Below are positions 36,450 to 46,108 of a stretch of DNA of 64,000 bases, piece after piece. The notes below the pieces were generated by a model that saw only the letters and a program-made list of their open reading frames with translations, searched no databases and had not been told where the DNA came from. Every line of letters starts with the position of its first letter. Position 1 is the stretch's first letter. Source of the DNA: Pseudomonas sp. GGS8 (lineage in GTDB: Bacteria; Pseudomonadota; Gammaproteobacteria; Pseudomonadales; Pseudomonadaceae); NCBI RefSeq assembly GCF_024168645.1, contig NZ_JALJWF010000001.1, forward strand, positions 3,661,501 to 3,725,500, given 5' to 3'. The position numbers and the translations under genes are program-made.

Positions 36450-38003
36450 TCAGCCCTTGCGAACCCGCAAACTGCGCCACAACGCCGCGACCATCAACAT
36501 ACTCACGAGCGCCCAGCCCCAGGCCTGCTGATTCTGTAAACCTTCACGAAACAGCTGCGGCGCAATGCCGACGCCGATGATGAAGGTCAGCACGGCGATT
36601 TCCCGACGCGGCACGCTCACCGGGCGGCACAGGTACACCAGCGCCGGCAGGATGAAGGCGACACTCGGGAAGCTGCGATAACGTGGGTCGAACACCAGCT
36701 CCAGCATCATCACCGCCGCGGCAAAACCTGCCGCTGCCAGCCACCAGTCGGCCCGACGCTCCAGCGCATTGAAGGCGCGTCCACGCCAACCGGTGCGGGC
36801 GCTCAAGGTCAGCGTGGCATGGGCCAGCACCAACAGATTCAACCCCGTCAGCAACGCTACCCACAACCACTCACTGGCAAACCGGGTGGTGACACGGGCC
36901 AGGTCGCCCCAGGCGCCAATCGAACAGGCCGCCAAGGCACCGAGCAATGGCAGCACCAACGCCGCGCGGGTGCTGCGAACTCGACCGCCGAGGATCAGCG
37001 TACCGATGAAGATCAAGCCGCCCACCGCCAGCCATTGCGACCAGTACGGCACGTTCGAGACCGGCCCGGCGAGCACGCCTTTGTCCTGGCGATCGGCGTC
37101 GAACAGTCCCCAATAACCGCCCACGGCACCTTCGCTGGCGCGTTTCCAGGGCTGGTCAAAAGCCTCGATCAGGTTGTAATGCCAGCCTTGCTGTTCGGCC
37201 ATGACGACAAAACCACGAATGAACTTGGCTTCATTGACCCGACTCGGCAGCGCCGTTTCGCGCTGACGACCTTCGCTCGGCCAACCGGTTTCGCCAATCA
37301 TTACGTCCTTGGGGGCGAACTTGTTGCCGAACACCTGACGTACTTCGGCTACATGCTGCAGCGCGGCGTCGATATTCGACGGATCGTCTTCCCAGTAAGG
37401 TAATAAATGGATGGTCAGGAAATCCACCGCCGGGGCGACTTCCGGGTGTTTGAGCCAGAACTCCCAGACGTCGGCGTAGGTCACCGGCTGTTTGACCTGG
37501 CTTTTGACTTTGTTAATCAGCGTTGCCAACTGCGCGCCAGTGACTTCCTTGCGCAGCAGGGTTTCGTTGCCGACGATGACCGCGGTCACCACATCCGGGT
37601 TGGCATTGGCCGAGGCGATCAGCAGGTCGACTTCTTTGGCGGTGTCCACCGGGTTGCTGTTGACCCAGGCGCCAATCATTAGCTTCAAGCCGTGCTTGCG
37701 CGCCAGATCGGGCAGGGCCTCGAGGCCGGTCATGGAATAGGTGCGGATGCATTCGAAACGGGTCGCCAGCAGTGCCAGGTCTGCGTCCATGCGCTCGGGG
37801 CGCAGTTTGAACGGTACGTCGAATGGCGATTGGTCCTTGTCGAACGGGGTGTAGGAGGCGCATTGCAGCTTATGCGTTGCGCTGGCTACATCCGGCAGGA
37901 TTACCGGTTTGCCGAGGCCGTACCAGAAGCCGCCAAGGGCAAAAAGCCCCAGCAGGCAAGCGAAGAGATAAGCCAAAAATGGGAAACGTGATGTCGCGGG
38001 CAT
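36450..38003 (-). CDS. GH17 family membrane glucosyltransferase/glucanase
   Basis: A 517-aa protein. One N-terminal helix (residues 8-30), then a periplasmic GH17 catalytic domain (about 48-335) with acid/base Glu147 in VGNETLLRK and nucleophile Glu238 in IGETGWPSEG. The C-terminal 180 residues hold six or seven membrane helices. Related proteobacterial enzymes act as beta-1,3-glucosyltransferases in cyclic or branched periplasmic glucan synthesis. The start was placed at the first residue of the conserved frame; an upstream extension of 140 residues is not protein-like. Confidence 0.85.
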   Translation of the reverse strand: MPATSRFPFLAYLFACLLGLFALGGFWYGLGKPVILPDVASATHKLQCASYTPFDKDQSPFDVPFKLRPERMDADLALLATRFECIRTYSMTGLEALPDLARKHGLKLMIGAWVNSNPVDTAKEVDLLIASANANPDVVTAVIVGNETLLRKEVTGAQLATLINKVKSQVKQPVTYADVWEFWLKHPEVAPAVDFLTIHLLPYWEDDPSNIDAALQHVAEVRQVFGNKFAPKDVMIGETGWPSEGRQRETALPSRVNEAKFIRGFVVMAEQQGWHYNLIEAFDQPWKRASEGAVGGYWGLFDADRQDKGVLAGPVSNVPYWSQWLAVGGLIFIGTLILGGRVRSTRAALVLPLLGALAACSIGAWGDLARVTTRFASEWLWVALLTGLNLLVLAHATLTLSARTGWRGRAFNALERRADWWLAAAGFAAAVMMLELVFDPRYRSFPSVAFILPALVYLCRPVSVPRREIAVLTFIIGVGIAPQLFREGLQNQQAWGWALVSMLMVAALWRSLRVRKG

Positions 38004-38343
38004 GTTCAGGCCGTCTGGGAGCAAAGCCGGGCATGTTACCTGTATTTGTCCCGCGCTTGGTGGCCCGCATGGTTTTGACATGCAAAGTTCGGGCGGGATA
38101 GTCGATGCATTCTTAGCGGATGCGATTAATGGCTTTCTGATGTCGTTTCTCGATGCCTTGAGGTCGCTGGCAGAGCAGGTCACTGTTGGCTTCGGGTTGA
38201 TGATCGACACGTCAGTGCTCTCATCGATAAATCGTGCTGATGATCGAACGAGTTTGCGGTGGGCGTGATGGGGGCCTGTGCACCATAACAATACGTTGAG
38301 CGACTCGGCATCCGTCGAGTGCAGCACTTTCGGGGAAGTAACG
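38004..38343. other. Intergenic region between the GH17 and betX-like genes
   Basis: 340 bp between divergent genes. It must hold both promoters, but no clear -35/-10 pair or long palindrome was seen. Short open frames are present but without ribosome sites. Confidence 0.5.
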
Positions 38344-39195
38344 ATGAAGATGCGACGACTTTTGGGCGCAGGTGCCGCTTTGGTGCTGGCGATCAGCTCT
38401 ACTATGGCCAGCGCTGAAGGCAAGGCAGTGACTATCGGTTATGTCGACGGCTGGTCGGACAGCGTCGCCACGACCAACGTGGCAGCAGAAGTGATCAGAC
38501 AGAAACTCGGTTATGACGTGAAGCTGCAAGCCGTTGCCACCGGGATCATGTGGCAGGGCGTGGCCACTGGCAAGCTCGACGCCATGCTGTCGGCGTGGCT
38601 GCCAGTGACTCACGGCGAATATTGGGCGAAGAACAAGGATCAGGTCGTTGACTATGGTCCGAACTTCAAGGATGCGAAAATTGGTCTGATCGTGCCGGAG
38701 TACGTCAAGGCCAAGTCTATTGCGGATCTGAAAACCGACGACAGCTTCAAGGGCCGTATCGTTGGCATCGACGCCGGTTCAGGCGTGATGCTCAAGACCG
38801 ATCAGGCCATCAAGGATTACGGCCTGGACAATTACACCCTCAAGGCCAGTTCCGGCGCCGGCATGATTGCCGAGCTGACCCGTGCCGAGAAGAAAAACGA
38901 GTCCATTGCCGTCACCGGTTGGGTGCCGCACTGGATGTTCGCCAAGTGGAAACTGCGCTTCCTGGAAGACCCGAAAGGCGTTTACGGCGCGGCTGAAACC
39001 GTGAACAGCATCGGCAGCAAGGAGCTGGCAACCAAAGCGCCTGAAGTTGCGAAGTTCCTGAAGAACTTCCAGTGGGCGTCGAAAGACGAAATCGGCGAAG
39101 TCATGTTGGCGATTCAGGACGGTGCCAAGCCTGAAGTCGCAGCGAAGGATTGGGTGGCCAAACACCCGAATCGCGTTGCCGACTGGACCAAGTGA
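38344..39195 (+). CDS. betX: Quaternary-amine ABC transporter substrate-binding protein (BetX-like)
   Basis: A 283-aa periplasmic protein of the OpuAC family binding glycine betaine-type compounds. Signal peptide residues 1-24 (ending MASAEG), then TIGYVDGWSDSVATTNVAAEVI, a Trp-containing ligand motif IMWQGVATGKLDAMLSAWLP and VTGWVPHWMFAKWKLRFL. No permease or ATPase genes are adjacent; BetX, CaiX and CbcX of Pseudomonas share the CbcWV core. The position just before yjcH-actP matches betX of P. aeruginosa. Specificity is inferred. Confidence 0.82.
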   Translation: MKMRRLLGAGAALVLAISSTMASAEGKAVTIGYVDGWSDSVATTNVAAEVIRQKLGYDVKLQAVATGIMWQGVATGKLDAMLSAWLPVTHGEYWAKNKDQVVDYGPNFKDAKIGLIVPEYVKAKSIADLKTDDSFKGRIVGIDAGSGVMLKTDQAIKDYGLDNYTLKASSGAGMIAELTRAEKKNESIAVTGWVPHWMFAKWKLRFLEDPKGVYGAAETVNSIGSKELATKAPEVAKFLKNFQWASKDEIGEVMLAIQDGAKPEVAAKDWVAKHPNRVADWTK

Positions 39196-39226
39196 TTTGA
39201 GCTGAAGCGTTTGGTCTACACCTCTC

Positions 39227-39261
39227 AAGGCCCCTTGGCTTAAATGCCAAGGGGCTTTTTG
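39227..39261 (+). terminator. Terminator after betX-like gene
   Basis: A 13-bp stem (AAGGCCCCTTGGC with GCCAAGGGGCTTT) followed by a T-run. Confidence 0.93.
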
Positions 39262-39390
39262 CTTTCTGTGGGGGGCACGGTGAGGCGAACAGTCATGTCG
39301 TTCTAATACTAAGGTCGTCTGGAACCTGTCCGGTAGCCGCATAGAGTGGATAACGTTCCAACTAAAATCTGTGCTGCGAGGATAAAAACA

Positions 39391-39702
39391 ATGAACGACA
39401 GCATTTACCTCTCGATTCAAAACAGCCCGCGCTTCAAGGAGCTGGTTAGCAAGAGGGAACGATTCGCCTGGATTCTTTCAGCGATCATGCTTGGGTTGTA
39501 CTCCGGATTCATCCTTTTGATCGCCTACGGGCCGCATATTCTGGGTGCGAAAATCAGCCCAGAGTCTTCTATCACCTGGGGCATTCCGATCGGTGTCGGG
39601 CTGATTGTTTCGGCCTTTATCCTGACGGGCATCTACGTACGACGCGCCAACGGCGAATTCGACGACTTGAACAATGCGATTCTCAAGGAGGCTCAGCAAT
39701 GA
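39391..39702 (+). CDS. yjcH: DUF485 membrane protein YjcH
   Basis: A 103-aa protein with two membrane helices (about 27-50 and 65-90), the typical DUF485 partner of acetate symporters ([19 protein letters not shown] near the start). Its stop overlaps the actP start (ATGA). The acs gene usually seen with it elsewhere is not here. Confidence 0.93.
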   Translation: MNDSIYLSIQNSPRFKELVSKRERFAWILSAIMLGLYSGFILLIAYGPHILGAKISPESSITWGIPIGVGLIVSAFILTGIYVRRANGEFDDLNNAILKEAQQ

Positions 39703-41357
39703 TCCGGCGTCTAATCGCTCTCTTGAGCATCGCAGCCTTTGCACCGGGCGCCTGGGCGGCTGAGGCCCTGACGGGCGCAGTGCAGAAACAACCGCTCAAC
39801 GTCTCCGCGATCATGATGTTCGTGGTGTTCGTGGGAGCAACCTTGTGCATCACCTATTGGGCGTCCAAGCGCAACAAATCGGCGGCCGACTACTATGCGG
39901 CGGGTGGCAAGATCACCGGTTTCCAGAATGGTCTGGCGATTGCCGGTGATTACATGTCCGCGGCGTCCTTCCTGGGCATTTCCGCCCTGGTGTTCACCTC
40001 CGGCTACGACGGCCTGATCTACTCGATCGGCTTCCTGGTGGGTTGGCCGATCATTCTGTTCCTGATCGCCGAGCGTCTGCGTAACCTGGGCAAGTACACC
40101 TTTGCCGACGTGGCGTCCTATCGCTTGGGGCAAACCCAGATCCGCTCGCTGTCGGCGTGCGGTTCGTTGGTGGTGGTGGCGTTCTACCTGATCGCGCAAA
40201 TGGTCGGTGCCGGCAAGCTGATTCAGCTGCTGTTCGGCCTGGACTATCACGTTGCGGTGATCCTGGTCGGTATCCTGATGTGCCTGTATGTGCTGTTCGG
40301 CGGCATGCTGGCGACCACTTGGGTACAGATCATCAAGGCGGTGCTGTTGCTGTCCGGTGCCTCGTTCATGGCGCTGATGGTGATGAAACACGTCAACTTC
40401 GACTTCAACATGCTGTTCTCCGAAGCGATCAAGGTTCACCCTAAAGGTGAAGCGATCATGAGCCCGGGCGGTCTGGTGAAAGATCCGGTTTCGGCGTTCT
40501 CCCTCGGCCTGGCGCTGATGTTCGGTACCGCTGGCCTGCCGCACATTCTGATGCGCTTCTTCACCGTGAGTGACGCGAAAGAGGCGCGTAAAAGCGTGCT
40601 GTATGCAACCGGCTTCATTGGCTACTTCTACATCCTGACGTTCATCATCGGTTTCGGCGCGATCTTGCTGGTCAGCACCAACCCGGCCTTTAAAGATGCG
40701 GCTGGCGCACTGTTGGGTGGTAACAACATGGCGGCGGTGCATTTGGCCAATGCGGTGGGTGGCAGTATTTTCCTGGGCTTCATCTCGGCGGTGGCGTTCG
40801 CGACCATCCTGGCGGTGGTGGCCGGTCTGACGCTGGCCGGTGCCTCGGCGGTGTCCCATGACCTGTATGCCAGCGTGATCAAGAAGGGCAAGGCCAACGA
40901 GAAGGACGAAATCCGCGTCTCGAAAATCACCACCATCGCCCTGGCGGTGCTGGCGATCGGCCTGGGCATTCTGTTCGAGAAACAGAACATCGCGTTCATG
41001 GTAGGCCTGGCGTTCTCCATCGCGGCGAGCTGCAACTTCCCGGTGCTGCTGCTTTCCATGTACTGGAAGAAGTTGACGACTCGCGGTGCGATGATTGGTG
41101 GCTGGCTGGGGTTGGTCAGTGCCGTTGGCTTGATGGTGCTGGGGCCAACCATCTGGGTGCAGATCATGGGGCACGAGAAGGCGATCTTCCCGTATGAGTA
41201 CCCGGCGCTGTTCTCGATGATCATTGCCTTTATTGGGATCTGGTTCTTCTCGATCACTGACAAGTCCACTGCGGCTGACAATGAGCGGGCGCTGTTCTTC
41301 CCGCAGTTTGTGCGTTCGCAGACCGGGTTGGGGGCGAGTGGGGCGGTTTCGCACTGA
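39699..41357 (+). CDS. actP: Cation/acetate symporter ActP
   Basis: A 552-aa sodium:solute symporter (SSS family) for acetate and related short acids. A signal-like N-terminus (residues 1-20) precedes 13 or so membrane helices. Family blocks: [45 protein letters not shown] and [22 protein letters not shown]. Translationally coupled to yjcH. Confidence 0.95.
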   Translation: MIRRLIALLSIAAFAPGAWAAEALTGAVQKQPLNVSAIMMFVVFVGATLCITYWASKRNKSAADYYAAGGKITGFQNGLAIAGDYMSAASFLGISALVFTSGYDGLIYSIGFLVGWPIILFLIAERLRNLGKYTFADVASYRLGQTQIRSLSACGSLVVVAFYLIAQMVGAGKLIQLLFGLDYHVAVILVGILMCLYVLFGGMLATTWVQIIKAVLLLSGASFMALMVMKHVNFDFNMLFSEAIKVHPKGEAIMSPGGLVKDPVSAFSLGLALMFGTAGLPHILMRFFTVSDAKEARKSVLYATGFIGYFYILTFIIGFGAILLVSTNPAFKDAAGALLGGNNMAAVHLANAVGGSIFLGFISAVAFATILAVVAGLTLAGASAVSHDLYASVIKKGKANEKDEIRVSKITTIALAVLAIGLGILFEKQNIAFMVGLAFSIAASCNFPVLLLSMYWKKLTTRGAMIGGWLGLVSAVGLMVLGPTIWVQIMGHEKAIFPYEYPALFSMIIAFIGIWFFSITDKSTAADNERALFFPQFVRSQTGLGASGAVSH

Positions 41358-41387
41358 GGTTTCTTATATATAAGCTGCGCTGACACA

Positions 41388-41417
41388 AATGCCCCGGTCG
41401 AGAGATCGGGGCATTTT
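41388..41417 (+). terminator. Terminator after actP
   Basis: AAATGCCCCGGTC paired with GATCGGGGCATTT, GAGA-like loop, then TTTTTA. Confidence 0.9.
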
Positions 41418-41468
41418 TATTGGGGCAGGCAAAGCAAGATCAAAGGCCAAAGCAAAGGCAAGATCAAA

Positions 41469-41860
41469 AGATCGCAGCCTTCGGCAGCTCCTACAGGGGA
41501 ACGCGTTCACTTGAAGTCAGGCCGGCCGGTAGGCCGCCTCGCTTTGGCTTTTGCGGTGCACGCCCCCTCGAGAGGCCGAGTGGAGGTTCTGCGCAGTGGG
41601 CAACCCGGCATGGATGCCGGGTTAGCCGCCCCCGGCCATGGATGGCCGATGGCGGCGGGCCCACGGAGCGGGACCGGAGCGAGGGCACCCTGAGCCTAGG
41701 CGAAGGGCCGAACGAAAGGGGCAAGAGCGCTTTGGTTACTTTCCGCCGGGCCGCGCAGGCTTTTCGAAAGTGACTCGCTGTAAGAGCGAAACCATAGGCG
41801 GCCGTTATCGAAAAACGGATATGCACACGGTCAATGAGTCAATTGGTTCTCAGATTGCAC
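41469..41860. repeat. GC-rich intergenic repeat element with single REP arm
   Basis: Starts with one arm of the CTTCGGCAGCTCCTACAG type (41469-41499). It then continues as very GC-rich DNA with nested hairpins (AACCCGGCATGGATGCCGGG at 41601-41620; GGCCATGGATGGCC at 41635-41648) and ends near GTGACTCGCTGTAAGAGCG (41771-41789). From memory, similar text recurs between genes in many Pseudomonas genomes; it is not protein-coding as far as I can see. About 70 bp of AT-richer DNA follows up to the gltA terminator. Confidence 0.65.
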
Positions 41861-41897
41861 AAACAAAAACGGCCTCTATCTACATAGAGGCCGTTCT
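41861..41897 (-). terminator. gltA terminator
   Basis: Read leftward: stem AACGGCCTCTAT with ATAGAGGCCGTT and GTAG loop, followed by TTTTTG. Confidence 0.92.
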
Positions 41898-41931
41898 CGG
41901 TACAGCTCAAGACGTTATCGCAAGACAGGTC

Positions 41932-43221
41932 TTACTTGCGGTCTTCAAGCCGGGTGATGTCACGCGACTCGTAGCCGGTGTACAGCTGGCGCGGACGGCC
42001 GATCTTGTACGGGCTGGAGAGCATTTCTTTCCAGTGGGAGATCCAGCCGACGGTCCGCGCCAGGGCGAAGATCACGGTGAACATGCTGGTTGGAATGCCG
42101 ATCGCCTTGAGGATGATCCCCGAGTAGAAGTCGACGTTCGGGTACAGCGAGCGCTCGATGAAGTACGGGTCGGTCAGGGCGATCTCTTCCAGGCGCATGG
42201 CCAGTTCGAGTTGCGGATCGTTGGTGATGCCCAGTTCCTTCAACACTTCGTCGCAGGTCTGCTTCATGACGGTAGCGCGTGGGTCGCGGTTTTTGTAAAC
42301 CCGGTGACCGAAGCCCATCAGTTTGAACGGATCGTTTTTGTCCTTGGCCTTGGCGATGTACTTGTCGATGTTCGAGACATCGCCAATTTCATCGAGCATG
42401 GTCAACACGGCTTCGTTCGCACCGCCGTGGGCAGGGCCCCACAGTGCAGCGATACCGGCGGCGATACAGGCGAACGGGTTGGCACCCGACGAACCTGCCA
42501 GACGTACGGTGGAGGTCGATGCGTTCTGTTCGTGGTCGGCATGGAGGATGAAGATCCGGTCCATGGCCTTGGCGAGTACCGGGCTGATCGGTTTGATCTC
42601 GCACGGGGTGTTGAACATCATGTGCAGGAAGTTTTCCGCGTACGACAGGTCGTTGCGCGGGTACATCATGGGTTGGCCCATGGAGTACTTGTAAACCATT
42701 GCGGCCAGGGTCGGCATCTTGGCAACCAGGCGGATCGCAGAGATTTCGCGATGCTGCGGGTTATTGATGTCAAGGGAGTCGTGGTAGAACGCCGAGAGGG
42801 CGCCCACTACACCGCACATGACGGCCATCGGGTGGGCGTCGCGACGGAAGCCGTTGAAGAAGGTCTTCAACTGCTCGTGGACCATGGTGTGGTTCTTCAC
42901 GGTGCCGACGAACTGGGCCTTCTGTTCTGCGGTTGGCAGCTCGCCATTGAGCAGCAGGTAGCAGGTTTCCAGGTAGTCCGACTTTTCAGCCAGCTGTTCG
43001 ATCGGGTAGCCGCGGTGCAGCAGAATGCCGTTGTCGCCGTCGATATAGGTGATCTTCGACTCACAGGAGGCGGTCGACATGAAACCAGGGTCAAAGGTGA
43101 AACGGCCCGTGGCCGTCAGGCCCCGAACGTCGATAACATCGGGACCAACGGTGCCGGTTAAAATGGGCAGCTCGACGGGGGCTGCGCCCTCGATGATCAA
43201 CTGCGCTTTTTTGTCAGCCAT
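41932..43221 (-). CDS. gltA: Citrate synthase (type II)
   Basis: A 429-aa citrate synthase condensing oxaloacetate and acetyl-CoA. Motifs: [21 protein letters not shown] near residues 45-65, the active-site His in [29 protein letters not shown], and a late Asp in the PNVDFYSGI block. The length and zinc-less N-terminal domain match the hexameric NADH-sensitive type. It is read away from sdhC from a strong promoter, with a GGAGG ribosome site. Confidence 0.97.
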   Translation of the reverse strand: MADKKAQLIIEGAAPVELPILTGTVGPDVIDVRGLTATGRFTFDPGFMSTASCESKITYIDGDNGILLHRGYPIEQLAEKSDYLETCYLLLNGELPTAEQKAQFVGTVKNHTMVHEQLKTFFNGFRRDAHPMAVMCGVVGALSAFYHDSLDINNPQHREISAIRLVAKMPTLAAMVYKYSMGQPMMYPRNDLSYAENFLHMMFNTPCEIKPISPVLAKAMDRIFILHADHEQNASTSTVRLAGSSGANPFACIAAGIAALWGPAHGGANEAVLTMLDEIGDVSNIDKYIAKAKDKNDPFKLMGFGHRVYKNRDPRATVMKQTCDEVLKELGITNDPQLELAMRLEEIALTDPYFIERSLYPNVDFYSGIILKAIGIPTSMFTVIFALARTVGWISHWKEMLSSPYKIGRPRQLYTGYESRDITRLEDRK

Positions 43222-43279
43222 GTGGCCTCCTATTTATGCTTGAAATCATCAGACAGACCCCCCACGCAGGGCCCGCACC

Positions 43280-43307
43280 ACTATAGTGAGATAAATTCGA
43301 ATGTCAA
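43280..43307 (-). promoter_or_regulatory. gltA sigma70 promoter
   Basis: Read leftward: TTGACA (43307-43302), 16-bp spacer, TATAGT (43285-43280). Predicted start near 43273, giving a leader of about 50 nt. Confidence 0.82.
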
Positions 43308-43421
43308 TTTGCCTAAAGTCTTGCTCCAGAAGGCTTTAACCGGACTTTTTTCTCGAAATTGTCTGCCGTTTACGCCTTTTATGTCACTTGTGCAATCCGC
43401 TATTAGGGGAAGGTGAACGCG

Positions 43422-43450
43422 TTGTCATTAGTAGCCTAACTGTCTATACT
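43422..43450 (+). promoter_or_regulatory. sdhCDAB sigma70 promoter
   Basis: TTGTCA (43422-43427), 17-bp spacer, TATACT (43445-43450). It predicts a leader of about 128 nt before sdhC. The leader has short inverted pairs and an A8 run (GTGTGAAAAAAAAGCC) just before the start, a plausible target for Hfq/Crc or a small RNA. Confidence 0.8.
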
Positions 43451-43584
43451 CGGCCACCGACCGCCAGGGGCTTTTGGGCCTGCTTTATTGGGGGTCGCAT
43501 CCCTGGGTAGTGGTTACCTGACCAGTGCACTCCCCAACAACTTTGCCCTGATTGTTAGGGGCTCTTCAGTGTGAAAAAAAAGCC

Positions 43585-43959
43585 GTGAAAAGCCAACGAC
43601 CTGTAAACCTAGACCTAAGGACCATCAAACTCCCCATCACCGGCGTTACGTCGTTTCTTCACCGTGTTTCCGGCATCATCCTCTTCCTGGGCCTTGGCTT
43701 CATGCTGTATGCATTGGGCAAGTCTCTGGGTTCCGAGGAAGGTTTTGCCGAGGTGAAGGCATGCTTGACCAGTCCGCTGGCCAAGTTCGTAGCATGGGGC
43801 CTCCTGTCCGCTCTTCTGTATCACCTGGTAGCCGGTGTGCGCCACTTGATCATGGACATGGGCATCGGTGAGACGCTGGAAGGCGGCCGCCTGGGCTCGA
43901 AAATTATCATCGCCGTTTCCGTGGTGTTGATCGTTCTGGCAGGAGTTTGGATATGGTAA
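43585..43959 (+). CDS. sdhC: Succinate dehydrogenase cytochrome b556 subunit SdhC
   Basis: A 124-aa membrane anchor of complex II with three helices. Conserved start KSQRPVNLDLRTIKLPITG, quinone-site Ser/Arg in SFLHRVSGIILF, and the heme ligand His in LLYHLVAGVRHLIMDMG. The GTG at 43585 was chosen by homology; an in-frame TTG at 43552 is less likely. It overlaps sdhD by 7 bp. Confidence 0.93.
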   Translation: MKSQRPVNLDLRTIKLPITGVTSFLHRVSGIILFLGLGFMLYALGKSLGSEEGFAEVKACLTSPLAKFVAWGLLSALLYHLVAGVRHLIMDMGIGETLEGGRLGSKIIIAVSVVLIVLAGVWIW

Positions 43960-44321
43960 CCAGCGTTACGAACCTTTCGCGTTCGGGCCTCTATGACTGG
44001 ATGGCGCAACGTGTGTCTGCGGTTGTTCTCGCGGCTTATTTCATCTTCCTGATCGGATACCTCGTTGCGAATCCTGGCATTGGCTACGTCCAATGGCATG
44101 GCCTGTTCGCCCACAACGGGATGCGTATCTTCAGTCTGCTGGCCCTTGTGGCCCTGGGTGCTCACGCCTGGGTCGGCATGTGGACCATCGCGACCGACTA
44201 CCTGACGCCGATGGCGCTGGGCAAGTCCGCGACTGCAGTACGTTTCCTTTTCCAGGCAGTATGCGGCGTTGCGATGTTCGCTTACTTCGTCTGGGGTGTG
44301 CAGATTCTCTGGGGTATCTGA
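43953..44321 (+). CDS. sdhD: Succinate dehydrogenase membrane anchor SdhD
   Basis: A 122-aa second anchor with three helices. Typical SGLYDWMAQRVSAVVLAAY at the N-terminus, and LGAHAWVGMWTIATDYL with the heme-ligand His and quinone-site Asp-Tyr. AGGAG lies upstream inside sdhC. Confidence 0.93.
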   Translation: MVTSVTNLSRSGLYDWMAQRVSAVVLAAYFIFLIGYLVANPGIGYVQWHGLFAHNGMRIFSLLALVALGAHAWVGMWTIATDYLTPMALGKSATAVRFLFQAVCGVAMFAYFVWGVQILWGI

Positions 44322-44324
44322 TCC

Positions 44325-46097
44325 ATGGCTAACATTCCAACGATTTCTTTCGACGCCATCATTATTGGTGGCGGCGGTGCTGGCATGCGCGCTGCGCTGC
44401 AACTGGCACAAGGCGGTCACAAGACTGCCGTGATCACCAAGGTTTTCCCGACTCGTTCGCACACCGTATCGGCCCAGGGTGGCATCACCTGCGCCATCGC
44501 GTCTGCCGACCCGAACGATGACTGGCGCTGGCACATGTACGATACCGTCAAGGGTTCCGACTACATCGGTGACCAGGACGCTATCGAATACATGTGTCAG
44601 GAAGGTCCGGCTGCCGTTTACGAGCTGGACCACATGGGCATGCCGTTCTCGCGTACCGAGCAAGGTCGTATCTACCAGCGTCCATTCGGCGGCCAGTCGA
44701 AGGATTACGGTAAAGGCGGGCAGGCCGCTCGTACTTGCGCTGCTTCCGACCGTACCGGTCACGCTCTGCTGCACACCCTTTATCAGGGCAACCTGAAAGC
44801 CGGTACCGTGTTCCTGAACGAGTACTACGCTGTCGATCTGGTGAAGAACGGCGAAGGCGAGTTCGTCGGTGTGATCGCCATCTGCATCGAAACCGGTGAA
44901 ACCACCTACATCCGTGCCAAGGCCACCGTACTGGCCACCGGCGGTGCAGGTCGTATCTACGCTTCGACCACCAACGCCCTGATCAACACCGGTGACGGCG
45001 TTGGCATGGCGCTGCGTGCCGGCGTACCGGTACAAGACATCGAAATGTGGCAGTTCCACCCGACCGGCATCGCCGGCGCCGGTGTACTGGTGACCGAAGG
45101 TTGCCGTGGTGAAGGTGGTTACCTGATCAACAAGCACGGCGAGCGTTTCATGGAGCGTTATGCTCCTAACGCCAAAGACCTTGCCGGTCGTGACGTGGTT
45201 GCCCGTTCGATGGTTAAAGAAATCATCGCTGGCAACGGTTGCGGTCCGAATGGCGACCACGTAATGCTCAAGCTCGACCACCTGGGCGAGGAAGTGCTGC
45301 ACAGCCGTCTGCCAGGCATCTGCGAACTGTCCAAGACTTTCGCACACGTTGACCCGGTCGTCGCTCCGGTTCCGGTTGTTCCGACCTGCCACTATATGAT
45401 GGGCGGCGTTGCCACCAACATTCATGGCCAGGCGATCACTCAGGACGCCGAAGGCAAAGACACCATCATTCCAGGTCTGTTCGCGGTTGGTGAAGTGGCT
45501 TGCGTATCGGTTCACGGTGCCAACCGTCTGGGCGGCAACTCGTTGCTCGACCTGGTGGTCTTCGGTCGTGCGGCCGGTCTGCACCTGGAAAAAGCGCTGA
45601 CCGATGGTATCGAATACGACGACGCCACCGATGCCGACATCAATGCGGCCCTGTCGCGTCTGTCCGCTCTGAACGAGCGTACCGATGGTGAAGACGTGGC
45701 AACCCTGCGTCGCGAGCTGCAAAGCTGCATGCAGAACTACTTCGGTGTATTCCGTACCGGCGAATACATGCAGAAGGGTATTGCTCAACTGGCTGATCTG
45801 CGTGGCCGTATCGCCAACGTCAAGATCAACGACAAGAGCCAGGCGTTCAACACCGCGCGTATCGAAGCGCTGGAGCTGCAGAACCTGCTGGAAGTGGCCG
45901 AAGCTACCGCCATCGCAGCAGAAGTACGTAAAGAGTCCCGCGGTGCTCACGCCCGTGAAGACTTCGAAGACCGTGACGATGAAAACTGGCTGTGCCACAC
46001 CCTGTACTTCCCGGGTGAGAAGCGCGTTGCCAAGCGTGCAGTGAACTTCTCGCCGAAGACTGTTCCGACTTTTGAACCTAAGATTCGGACTTATTAA
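44325..46097 (+). CDS. sdhA: Succinate dehydrogenase flavoprotein SdhA
   Basis: A 590-aa FAD subunit oxidising succinate to fumarate. FAD-binding [14 protein letters not shown] near residues 17-30, covalent-FAD His in SHTVSAQGG, active-site blocks QFHPTG and [11 protein letters not shown], and [16 protein letters not shown]. It starts 3 bp after sdhD, and codon use is highly biased as for other TCA genes. Confidence 0.98.
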   Translation: MANIPTISFDAIIIGGGGAGMRAALQLAQGGHKTAVITKVFPTRSHTVSAQGGITCAIASADPNDDWRWHMYDTVKGSDYIGDQDAIEYMCQEGPAAVYELDHMGMPFSRTEQGRIYQRPFGGQSKDYGKGGQAARTCAASDRTGHALLHTLYQGNLKAGTVFLNEYYAVDLVKNGEGEFVGVIAICIETGETTYIRAKATVLATGGAGRIYASTTNALINTGDGVGMALRAGVPVQDIEMWQFHPTGIAGAGVLVTEGCRGEGGYLINKHGERFMERYAPNAKDLAGRDVVARSMVKEIIAGNGCGPNGDHVMLKLDHLGEEVLHSRLPGICELSKTFAHVDPVVAPVPVVPTCHYMMGGVATNIHGQAITQDAEGKDTIIPGLFAVGEVACVSVHGANRLGGNSLLDLVVFGRAAGLHLEKALTDGIEYDDATDADINAALSRLSALNERTDGEDVATLRRELQSCMQNYFGVFRTGEYMQKGIAQLADLRGRIANVKINDKSQAFNTARIEALELQNLLEVAEATAIAAEVRKESRGAHAREDFEDRDDENWLCHTLYFPGEKRVAKRAVNFSPKTVPTFEPKIRTY

Positions 46098-46108
46098 GGG
46101 TGGCCGCC

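Noticed and set aside
39711..41354. Long open frame opposite actP
   Set aside because: His/Gln/Arg-rich shadow of the membrane-helix codons of actP, with no recognisable domain.
41511..41693. Short GC-rich open frames within the 41.5-kb repeat
   Set aside because: Overlap in several frames without ribosome sites; the DNA is better explained as a non-coding repeat.
43821..45998. Long open frame opposite sdhD-sdhA
   Set aside because: It is the complement of highly expressed, codon-biased genes; low-complexity composition, no ribosome site and no family resemblance.
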